Of a stretch of DNA of 27,728 nucleotides, positions 1 through 5,274 are shown in pieces (positions within the stretch are counted from its first letter, which is position 1; each line of letters begins with the position of its first letter). The position numbers and the translations under genes were made by a program. The DNA lies in IMG/VR virus record IMGVR_UViG_3300047300_000425, positions 1 to 27,728 of that record; one strand, 5' to 3'. Origin of the DNA: a virus. Below the pieces are notes generated by a model. It was not told where the DNA came from and ran no database searches. It saw nothing but the letters and a program-made list of their open reading frames with translations.

Positions 1-38
1 GCGTAACAACTGAAAGCCTGTTAAAGTTTTTTGACTGA
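1..38 (+). CDS. possible C-terminal end of an upstream small gene (partial)
   Basis: The frame is open from the window edge to a TGA at 36-38 (codons for VTTESLLKFFD). This TGA sits at the start of the first hairpin leader. In the second leader copy the equivalent TGA (189-191) is the stop of a real small ORF, so by analogy a gene may end here. Eleven codons are too few to prove coding. Confidence 0.2.
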   Translation, partial: VTTESLLKFFD

Positions 39-92
39 CAACCCTCGGGCCGGCGCAACCCGCCGGCCCACCAAACCGGAGCAAATCACATG
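36..92 (+). repeat. hairpin leader, copy 1
   Basis: The unit begins at a TGACAACC sequence and holds a perfect 9-bp inverted repeat (GGGCCGGCG at 47-55, CGCCGGCCC at 61-69) with a 5-nt loop. It then reads CCAAACCGGAGCAAAT into the ATG at 90. The same arrangement recurs at 189-246. The hairpin lies about 8 nt before the Shine-Dalgarno GGAG and has no T tract, so it looks more like an mRNA leader or stabilising structure than an intrinsic terminator. Confidence 0.7.
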
Positions 93-191
93 ACCGCTCA
101 AGACAAGATCGTCCATGCAATTCAACTAGCGCTAGCAATCCCTGTTGCAGTGTTTGTCGCGGCGTGCATCGCCTTGGCGCTTGGCTACTGA
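90..191 (+). CDS. 33-aa single-membrane-segment microprotein
   Basis: The ORF starts MTAQDKIVHA and then has a hydrophobic stretch (about residues 12-32, rich in Ala, Leu and Val) ending in LALGY. It is preceded by CCGGAGCAAATCACATG, with GGAG well placed. The product would be a single-pass membrane peptide. No family was recognised. It is the first complete gene of the small plus-strand array and is bracketed by two copies of the hairpin leader, which supports it as a real unit. Calls this short remain uncertain. Confidence 0.5.
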   Translation: MTAQDKIVHAIQLALAIPVAVFVAACIALALGY

Positions 192-246
192 CAACCTACC
201 GGGCCGGCGCAAACCGCCGGCCCGCCAAACCGGAGCGAACGACATG
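189..246 (+). repeat. hairpin leader, copy 2
   Basis: This is the second copy of the leader: stop codon TGA (189-191), GGGCCGGCG (201-209), 5-nt loop, CGCCGGCCC (215-223), then CCAAACCGGAGCGAACGAC and the ATG at 244. Both stem arms are identical to copy 1. The loop (caaac against caacc) and the flanks differ slightly, as expected for a duplicated element under selection for structure. Confidence 0.75.
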
Positions 247-513
247 ACTTACCACTGCGAACTGACCGGCTCGCCACACAAGATGATCGACATTGCGGCG
301 GCTAATGCTGACGGCGTTAACGGCGCTATTCAATACGCCCTCGGCGCGATGCTGGACATTCACGAGCGCGACGATTTGCACCGCGACGAAGCCCGCCGCG
401 CATTTGAGTTCTGGACCCCGGATGAGATCAAGGGCGACTTGGACACCTGCGGCCAGTGCGACATTGTTCTGTGCGGCGGCTACTACTGCATCACGCTCAA
501 GCGGGAGGGCTGA
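244..513 (+). CDS. hypothetical early protein, 89 aa
   Basis: The product begins MTYHCELTGSPHKMID. Residues 40-65 are charged and helical (HERDDLHRDEARRAFEF), and the C-terminal part has three cysteines (CGQCDIVLCGGYYC). The CxxC pattern could bind metal, but there is no recognised fold. The start is chosen because it follows the hairpin leader and CGGAGCGAA; a longer in-frame opening upstream runs through the leader and is unlikely to be translated. The next gene starts 3 bp after the stop. Confidence 0.6.
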   Translation: MTYHCELTGSPHKMIDIAAANADGVNGAIQYALGAMLDIHERDDLHRDEARRAFEFWTPDEIKGDLDTCGQCDIVLCGGYYCITLKREG

Positions 514-516
514 CCC

Positions 517-621
517 ATGCTGATCGACCTTGAACCTTATCTGCCCTTCAATGCGTTCGTTGTGCTGGCCCTAGCCGCAATTGGCTATCTAGTCTGCTGG
601 CACGAGACGCGCAGCAAATAA
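517..621 (+). CDS. 34-aa single-membrane-segment microprotein
   Basis: The ORF reads MLIDLEPYLPFNAF, then a hydrophobic segment (about residues 12-28), then a short polar tail HETRSK. GGGAGGG lies 8-9 nt before the ATG. It follows the previous stop by 3 bp, so the two are probably translated together. It resembles the small membrane peptides that phages make early or during lysis, but no function can be assigned. Confidence 0.5.
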   Translation: MLIDLEPYLPFNAFVVLALAAIGYLVCWHETRSK

Positions 622-656
622 CAATCACACCACACGACAACACGGAGCAACACGAC

Positions 657-866
657 ATGACCGACCGCGAAACCATCATCGCTTTTGATCCGACCGCACG
701 TTTTTACGTATCGGCGGTTGATAATGAAACTCTCTGCGTTGAATTCAAGCCGGCGACCGCTTGGCTGAAAAGCACGGCGACCGCCGCCGAATATGCCGCG
801 CGCATCCGCCGGCACCAAGCATTCATCGCAGCGCAAGACGCGCGGCTCGCCGCCAAGGGCCGCTGA
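657..866 (+). CDS. hypothetical early protein, 69 aa
   Basis: The N-terminal half (MTDRETIIAFDPTARFYVSA) looks beta-rich and the C-terminal half is an Ala/Arg-rich helix. The start is preceded by CGGAGCAACACGAC, matching the leader type shared by other genes in this array. No domain is recognised. The next ORF starts 1 bp after this stop, which implies coupled translation. Confidence 0.6.
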   Translation: MTDRETIIAFDPTARFYVSAVDNETLCVEFKPATAWLKSTATAAEYAARIRRHQAFIAAQDARLAAKGR

Positions 867-867
867 C

Positions 868-1038
868 ATGGCCGACACTTACCTAAAACCAAACTACAGC
901 CCGACCGAAGGGGAGCGGCTGCACCACAAGGCCATGCAGCTAGGCAGCGCCTCGCTGCTGGCCCGGCTGAAGGCCGCGCACCCTGCAATCATCGACCGAC
1001 TGATCCGCAAGCAAGAGGAACAACACGACAATGTTTAA
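868..1038 (+). CDS. hypothetical early protein, 56 aa
   Basis: The product starts MADTYLKPNYSPTEGERLHHKA and is mostly helical and basic with a polar C-terminus (RKQEEQHDNV). There is no separate Shine-Dalgarno; the ATG follows the upstream TGA by 1 bp (CGCTGACATGG), so translation is probably coupled. Its 3' end overlaps the next gene by 8 bp. No family recognised. Confidence 0.5.
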   Translation: MADTYLKPNYSPTEGERLHHKAMQLGSASLLARLKAAHPAIIDRLIRKQEEQHDNV

Positions 1039-1279
1039 CCCATCATTTGACCGCACCTACTGGCGCCAAGCCGACGATAGGCGCCTGATCGAAGCCGCGC
1101 GGGAGAGCAACCACGAATTGGCAATCGCGCTAGGGGAGCGGCTGGAAGACCGCGCCGACTGTCCGGACATCATCGCCGACCTGATCGCCGAACGCGATGA
1201 ACTCGACAAGCGGTGCGATATGCTGCGCAAGGAACTCAACGAACTGCACGAGGCGCTCAAAGGCGCCGGCGTTGAATAA
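1031..1279 (+). CDS. hypothetical early protein with C-terminal coiled coil, 82 aa
   Basis: The N-terminus is MFNPSFDRTYWRQADDR. The second half is strongly charged with heptad spacing of Leu and Ile (about residues 48-78, including LIAERDELDKRCDMLRKELN), which predicts a coiled coil and so dimerisation or docking on a partner. AAGAGGAA lies just upstream of the ATG. It overlaps the preceding gene by 8 bp. Function unknown. Confidence 0.6.
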   Translation: MFNPSFDRTYWRQADDRRLIEAARESNHELAIALGERLEDRADCPDIIADLIAERDELDKRCDMLRKELNELHEALKGAGVE

Positions 1280-1338
1280 TGGCAGCGGCTGCATTCGCCC
1301 TACTGCTAGGGCTGCTCTGCCTACTACTGGAGGACTGA
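1279..1338 (+). CDS. possible 19-aa hydrophobic peptide
   Basis: ATG overlaps the previous stop as TAATG and reads MAAAAFALLLGLLCLLLED before TGA. The composition is almost purely hydrophobic, as in the smallest phage membrane peptides. It could equally be a chance reading: its last codons include the GGAGG that serves the next gene. Length alone cannot settle this. Confidence 0.25.
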   Translation: MAAAAFALLLGLLCLLLED

Positions 1339-1340
1339 CA

Positions 1341-1523
1341 ATGGACACGAACGAACTGATCGTCGCTGGCGCTGCTATCGCGCTGCAACTCATTACGCTG
1401 TCGGCATGGCTGAACGCCCGCTACGAGGCCCGGCTTTACCGCCGCCTCTATGACCGACTGGCCGGCTCATGTGTCCGCCGCGACCCGCGCACTGGCCGCT
1501 ACCTCAAGACCCGGAGCAATTGA
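1341..1523 (+). CDS. 60-aa membrane protein with basic tail
   Basis: The product is MDTNELIV followed by a hydrophobic segment (about residues 6-24), then a strongly basic, Arg- and Tyr-rich tail (RYEARLYRRLYDRL...). This is a single-pass membrane protein with the positive tail expected to lie in the cytoplasm. GGAGG sits 7 nt before the ATG, one of the best ribosome-binding sites in the array. No family recognised. Confidence 0.6.
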   Translation: MDTNELIVAGAAIALQLITLSAWLNARYEARLYRRLYDRLAGSCVRRDPRTGRYLKTRSN

Positions 1524-1524
1524 C

Positions 1525-1752
1525 ATGGCCGTTACACTGACCAAGCAACCCGCCGCCGTCCTGACCGACCTCGACATCCTCACAGAGGCCGCAGAGGCTC
1601 TAGCAGAAGCCGAAAGGCTGCGGCTGGCCCTACGGGACAGCGACAATCGTCTGCGCGCTCTGTGCCGCCAGTATGAGGCCGCATCGGGCTATCGGATGCT
1701 CACGCCCACCCATCTGGCCCATATGTGCCGCGCACGAGGGTTGATGCCATGA
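1525..1752 (+). CDS. hypothetical early protein, 75 aa
   Basis: The start follows CCGGAGCAATTGAC, the shared leader sequence, and lies 1 bp after the previous stop. The middle (about residues 20-52) is an Ala/Glu/Leu/Arg-rich helix that may be a coiled coil. The C-terminus has two Cys and two His (CRQYEAA..., HLAHMCRARG) but without a clear zinc-finger spacing. It ends in an ATGA overlap with the next gene. Confidence 0.55.
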   Translation: MAVTLTKQPAAVLTDLDILTEAAEALAEAERLRLALRDSDNRLRALCRQYEAASGYRMLTPTHLAHMCRARGLMP

Positions 1753-1952
1753 AGCTGCTAGAGGGACTGCCCTACCGGGACTTCAACTGCCGGCTGGTCT
1801 ACTACACGCCCGCCGGCCATCGCCGGCACTTCTACGGCAAGACCCGCGCCGTCATGGCCGACATTGCGCTGGACATTGCCGAACGACAACTGAAAGCCGA
1901 CAAGCGCCGCCTAGTGGCGCGCGTCACCTACGGAGAGGCTATCGAACAGTGA
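1749..1952 (+). CDS. hypothetical basic early protein, 67 aa
   Basis: The start is taken at the ATGA overlap (MKLLEGLPYRDFNC); an upstream in-frame Met lies inside the previous gene. The sequence is basic with an aromatic, probably beta-stranded N-terminal half (RLVYYTPAGHRRHFYGK) and a helix. The size and charge would suit a nucleic-acid or host-protein binder, but that is inference. It is followed by a GTGA overlap. Confidence 0.55.
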   Translation: MKLLEGLPYRDFNCRLVYYTPAGHRRHFYGKTRAVMADIALDIAERQLKADKRRLVARVTYGEAIEQ

Positions 1953-2125
1953 CTGACCGCATCGCAGAGGAAGACCTAGCCGAATACATAGGCAAGCGGG
2001 TGCTGGACGATGCGGAGAAACTCCGTCTGTTCATGCCGGAATGCTATGCGCGCTTTCCGATTGAACGAGACGGCCACCGCTACGAAATCCACACCCACTA
2101 CAAAGGCCCAGCCGATGCCGCCTGA
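1949..2125 (+). CDS. hypothetical early protein, 58 aa, GTG start
   Basis: GTG overlaps the upstream TGA (CAGTGACTG) and opens a 58-codon frame starting MTDRIAEEDLAEYIG and ending in GPADAA. The N-terminus is acidic and helical; the C-terminus has HRYEIHTHYKG. CGGAGAGG lies about 12 nt upstream. It needs the alternative start codon. No family recognised. Confidence 0.45.
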   Translation: MTDRIAEEDLAEYIGKRVLDDAEKLRLFMPECYARFPIERDGHRYEIHTHYKGPADAA

Positions 2126-2198
2126 ACTGCGGCACTGGCTGTGGCTGAACTTTGGTTACGACATATACGATTGGGAACCTGATGACATCCGTTTCTAA
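2115..2198 (+). CDS. possible 27-aa peptide
   Basis: A short ORF (MPPELRHWLWLNFGYDIYDW then EPDDIRF) overlaps the end of the preceding gene by 11 bp and the start of the next by 17 bp. It is aromatic-rich. The nested arrangement is in keeping with the rest of the array, but nothing except its context supports it. Confidence 0.3.
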   Translation: MPPELRHWLWLNFGYDIYDWEPDDIRF

Positions 2199-2388
2199 GA
2201 CCTTTGGAAGACCTCCGACCTATCCGCTAGGCCCTATGGCTGTCGGCGATCAAGTCACCCTGCCAGCGCCCACCAGCGCCGACATCAAGCGCATCTGCCG
2301 CGCGGTGAGCAGCTACGGCCAGCGCCACGACCGCAGCTATATGTGCCGCACACGCGATGGTGTGATGACCATCACCCGGCGCAGATAA
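2182..2388 (+). CDS. hypothetical early protein, 68 aa
   Basis: The start is taken as MTSVSKTFGRPPTY; an internal Met (MAVGDQVTLP, ATG at 2236) is an alternative and begins a cleaner domain-like sequence. The product is basic, with ADIKRICRAVSSYGQ and a C-terminus TITRRR. It is the last small gene before the control region at 2389-2551. No family recognised. Confidence 0.5.
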   Translation: MTSVSKTFGRPPTYPLGPMAVGDQVTLPAPTSADIKRICRAVSSYGQRHDRSYMCRTRDGVMTITRRR

Positions 2389-2391
2389 GTG

Positions 2392-2457
2392 ATTGAAAAC
2401 AAAACAAAAGTAGAACAAACTTTCTTCTAAACCATTGAAAACAAACAGAAGAAAGTT
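2392..2457. promoter_or_regulatory. operator-like direct repeats and dyad
   Basis: Two identical copies of ATTGAAAACAAA (2392-2403 and 2434-2445) lie 42 bp apart start to start, about four helical turns. Between and after them is a perfect 11-bp inverted repeat, AACTTTCTTCT (2418-2428) and AGAAGAAAGTT (2447-2457), that ends one base before the -35 hexamer. The AT-rich sequence contrasts with the GC-rich genes around it. This looks like a regulator-binding region. The regulator is unknown. Confidence 0.5.
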
Positions 2458-2458
2458 C

Positions 2459-2486
2459 TTGCCTTACCCACAAAGTCTGCTATACT
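2459..2486 (+). promoter_or_regulatory. sigma70-like promoter
   Basis: TTGCCT (2459-2464) and TATACT (2481-2486) are separated by 16 bp. The -10 box matches the consensus at five of six positions and the -35 at four. Transcription would start near 2493 and read the 96-aa gene at 2552. Confidence 0.6.
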
Positions 2487-2489
2487 AGG

Positions 2490-2519
2490 GCCGTCAAGCA
2501 GGGAAACCTGTTTGGCGGC
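2490..2519 (+). promoter_or_regulatory. 5' leader hairpin with GAAA tetraloop
   Basis: Positions 2490-2502 pair with 2507-2519 over 13 bp, with two G-U wobbles and no mismatch, closed by a GAAA (GNRA-type) loop. The hairpin would form at or within a few bases of the predicted transcript start. A T-poor tail (TCTTTGACAT) makes an intrinsic terminator unlikely. It could protect the 5' end or bind a protein or RNA receptor. Confidence 0.55.
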
Positions 2520-2551
2520 TCTTTGACATAGACTGAAAGGAAACTGGAGCA

Positions 2552-2842
2552 ATGACCAAGGATATTCTCGCAGTGTGCATGATCGGCGCTGGCTCAAGCT
2601 GGGGCCGAAGCAAAACAGTCGAGCAAGCGGTCGCCGAATGCGAACGCGAACTGCTCGGCTGCTGGGGAACTGTCTACAAACTCGACGGAGTTGAGGTTAC
2701 CATCTCAATTTACGACGTGACGGGCAACGATGAAATCCACATGGATTATCATGGGTTGAGCGGCGATAATGAAGAGGCCCACCCTATTAGCCTGATCGAG
2801 CATCGCAACGTCGTCTTGAAAGCCAAGCGCCGCAGAGCCTAG
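2552..2842 (+). CDS. hypothetical early protein, 96 aa
   Basis: The product begins MTKDILAVCMIGAGSSWGRS and appears to be an alpha/beta protein: a strand, a Gly/Ser loop, a helix (TVEQAVAECERELL), then strands (KLDGVEVTISIYDV) and a basic end (LKAKRRRA). No family recognised. It has its own promoter and 65-base leader, and its ATG follows CTGGAGCA, the shared type of ribosome-binding site. It is the last plus-strand gene before the convergent terminator, which suggests a separately controlled early transcript. Confidence 0.7.
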   Translation: MTKDILAVCMIGAGSSWGRSKTVEQAVAECERELLGCWGTVYKLDGVEVTISIYDVTGNDEIHMDYHGLSGDNEEAHPISLIEHRNVVLKAKRRRA

Positions 2843-2855
2843 TCTTACAAATTAA

Positions 2856-2887
2856 AGCCCCCGGCGGAGTGAGGACCGCCGGGGGCT
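2856..2887 (-). terminator. intrinsic terminator between convergent units
   Basis: A perfect 12-bp stem (AGCCCCCGGCGG at 2856-2867, CCGCCGGGGGCT at 2876-2887) has an 8-nt loop. Read on the minus strand it is followed by TTTAATTTG, so it is best suited to end the replication operon. On the plus strand it lies just after the 96-aa gene but is followed by AACGACTG, so it would act there only as a weaker, perhaps bidirectional, stop. Confidence 0.75.
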
Positions 2888-2898
2888 AACGACTGACA

Positions 2899-2908
2899 CC
2901 GGAGCAAA
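2899..2908 (+). other. orphan copy of the early-gene ribosome-binding leader
   Basis: ACTGACACCGGAGCAAA matches the leaders at 78-86 and 1511-1519, yet no ATG follows in the expected position. The sequence runs straight into the reverse-strand stop codon of the primase-helicase gene at 2913. It is probably the remnant of a deleted or rearranged early gene. Confidence 0.4.
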
Positions 2909-2912
2909 CGGG

Positions 2913-5264
2913 TCAGTAGAGGTTTATCACCTTTCCGTCAGGGCTGACAACCCCCTCAACCATCCGCCGCAAGTCAGACTTGGTGCGCTTCTTGGCGATC
3001 TCAGGCGCGGCGAAGATGTGCTTCTTGGTCGCATACTCGCCTGACGCAATGCGCCCGCAGTCAACCCAGCCAGCTTCCTTGAACGCGTGCAGCAGCGCCG
3101 CCTGTGGCACCTTCGTGCCAGCAGGGACGTGACCAGCCGCAATCGTGTCGCACAGCTTGTGGAAGGGGCCAGCGACCACACCATGCACGAACGGACCGAC
3201 CCGCTGGCGCATCAGGTCCACAAGGAAGCTTTCAGCAACCGACAGGCCATGCTCGACCATGTTCAGCTTCCATTCGGTGACCGGGGGTGCAGCCGCAGGG
3301 TTGAACGCCGAAACGTCACGCTGCCACAGCCAAGCCGCGATCTTTTCAAAGCCGCCGTTCTTATACCAGCCCCACAGCCGGTCGGCATCGCGTGGGTCCA
3401 TGCGTTCAGCGTGCGACCACACGCAGAACCAGCGGCGGTCCTGCGTCGGGATGGTGATCGGCAGCGGGTCGTTGGTGAACGCGATCACTTGCAGGCGGTT
3501 CAGCATCTCATATGGATGCAGGCCCTTGCGGTTGATCGTCAGCGTCTCAGGCGGCGCGGCGATGATCGGCTTGAGCCTGTTCGCCAGCGCGCGGCGCTCA
3601 CGGGCTTCCGGTTCCTTGAGTTCGTTCAGGATGACGACCTCGGCTTGCAGGCCGTAGCCCCACTGGCTGTCGAGGCCCTTATTCTCGATGATCGACCGGT
3701 TGTGCTGATGCTCACCGCCGATGGCCCAGAGGAATGGCGCCCACATGCTGTCCTTGCCCGACCCTTCGTCGCCGCCGTGCAGCACCGCGTGGTTGATCTT
3801 CACGTTCGGGTGCTGGACCTTGTAGGCCATCACGTTGAAGATGTGTTCGAGTTCTTCCTGCTCTGGCACCAGCGCGCGGCAGTGGTCCAGCCACAGCGTA
3901 ATGTCCCGATCAGGGATGGTGTCGCTGCCCGACACGTCCGGGCGGTGGTTGACCCATGTGTTGCCGTAGACCAGCCCGTCACGCGCAACCAGAACGTCCT
4001 CGCCCGGCGCGTAGGTCACCCCGACCAGCGCCTTCGCGCCATACTCTTGCCGCCGCTCGTCAAAGTAGACGCTGGCAAGGATACGCCGCTTGCGGTCGTG
4101 GATCGACTTGCAGTCGGCATGACGATAGAGCGCGTTGAAGACGTTGCGGGCCGTCTCGCGGCGCGTCACCATGTCGAAATAGCTGTCGTCCGATTGGATG
4201 TAGGCGAAGCGTTCAAACCATTCCGCCTTTTCCAGCCGCCCTGCTTCCTTGCGCTCGACTTCCTTGACGATAGCTGCGGCTGCGTCCGGGTAGTCCTCGG
4301 TCGGCTGGATTTTCTCCGCCATCATCTTCATGCGCTCGGCGATCAGTTCATCGCGCAGCCCCGGCATGACCTTCGGGCCGCCGTTCTCGGCAACCCAATC
4401 AAGAAAGGAGCGGCTGTCGATGTGCTGGCAATGCCCGTGGTAGCAGCAGAACGACCGGTCGAGCGGCTTGTAGCGCCCTTCGATGTTGCCGTCGCTGTGC
4501 TGCTCATGGTTAGGGCAGACGATCCCGCACCAGCCGTCGTTGTTGACGCGCGACAGCACAAGGTTGTTGTCGGACAGCCATTGCAGGACGTTGTCGCCGC
4601 CCGTGTCGCGGATGTTGATGCGCCGATACTCGGCGGTGTCCGCTTCGGCAGGCGTAACGTCCAGCGCCTTGCAAATCTCTTCGAGCGTGTATTCGCGCTG
4701 CGGATGGAACTCGACCAGCCGCGCCTCGAACAGCCCGCGCCCTTGCTTGAGGTTGACGCTGCCCGGAATGCGGCAGTTGCGCACAGCCCCGTCCGCGCCC
4801 GGATCGGTATAGCCCGCGTCGGCAATCGCCTTGATGGCTGCGGTAAAGTCAGCCTTGGTCGGCTGTTCGCTGAAGGCGTAGCCCCACTGGAACGACCCTT
4901 CGCTCGTCTCCATGATCCATGTCGGGTCAATCGGCGGCACAGTGGACTTGGTGCCGACGTCGTCCAGCATCATGAACAGGACGTATTCGCAGTTCTCGCC
5001 CCTCGCGCGCGGCTTGCCGTTCTCGAACCGGTCAACGATGAACGAGCCGGTGTTGACATACCACGCCTCGCCGTCCTTCATCTTGGCGACGCCCTTGTGC
5101 GGCAGATAGGCCGGGAACGTCGCCTTCGGCACGCCGTCCTGATGATAGATCAGGTCGCCCGCCGCATCGCGCTGCGGCTTCTGCCACAGCAGCAGGGCTG
5201 TCTCGCCCTCGGCGTCAGCCAGCTTGGTGATAAACTCAATAAACTTGGTGCGATCCTCACTCAT
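2913..5264 (-). CDS. replicative primase-helicase (prim-pol plus SF3-type ATPase)
   Basis: A 783-aa protein expected to prime and unwind DNA at the phage fork. The N-terminal third looks like a RepB/archaeo-eukaryotic primase domain: acidic MMLDDVG near residue 100 and the RIPGSVNLKQG signature near 165-176. A Cys/His cluster (CPNHEQH near 250, then FCCYHGHCQH near 272-281) looks like a zinc-binding insert. The C-terminal half is a P-loop helicase of the DUF5906/D5 type: Walker A GGDEGSGKDS (about 497-506), Walker B VVILNE (about 543-548), then AFTND and DRRWFCVW. The start at 5264 is preferred over the Met at 5285, because GAGGAG lies 6 nt before it and the upstream Met lies inside the polymerase gene's end. 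It is the last gene of the replication operon and ends before the terminator. Confidence 0.9.
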   Translation of the reverse strand: MSEDRTKFIEFITKLADAEGETALLLWQKPQRDAAGDLIYHQDGVPKATFPAYLPHKGVAKMKDGEAWYVNTGSFIVDRFENGKPRARGENCEYVLFMMLDDVGTKSTVPPIDPTWIMETSEGSFQWGYAFSEQPTKADFTAAIKAIADAGYTDPGADGAVRNCRIPGSVNLKQGRGLFEARLVEFHPQREYTLEEICKALDVTPAEADTAEYRRINIRDTGGDNVLQWLSDNNLVLSRVNNDGWCGIVCPNHEQHSDGNIEGRYKPLDRSFCCYHGHCQHIDSRSFLDWVAENGGPKVMPGLRDELIAERMKMMAEKIQPTEDYPDAAAAIVKEVERKEAGRLEKAEWFERFAYIQSDDSYFDMVTRRETARNVFNALYRHADCKSIHDRKRRILASVYFDERRQEYGAKALVGVTYAPGEDVLVARDGLVYGNTWVNHRPDVSGSDTIPDRDITLWLDHCRALVPEQEELEHIFNVMAYKVQHPNVKINHAVLHGGDEGSGKDSMWAPFLWAIGGEHQHNRSIIENKGLDSQWGYGLQAEVVILNELKEPEARERRALANRLKPIIAAPPETLTINRKGLHPYEMLNRLQVIAFTNDPLPITIPTQDRRWFCVWSHAERMDPRDADRLWGWYKNGGFEKIAAWLWQRDVSAFNPAAAPPVTEWKLNMVEHGLSVAESFLVDLMRQRVGPFVHGVVAGPFHKLCDTIAAGHVPAGTKVPQAALLHAFKEAGWVDCGRIASGEYATKKHIFAAPEIAKKRTKSDLRRMVEGVVSPDGKVINLY

Positions 5265-5274
5265 CGCTTGCTCC

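Noticed and set aside
2521-2551. TTTGACATAG as a second promoter -35 before the 96-aa gene
   Set aside because: TTGACA is present, but no -10 box lies at 16-18 bp; the sequence there is the GAAAGGAAACTGGAGC ribosome-binding region.
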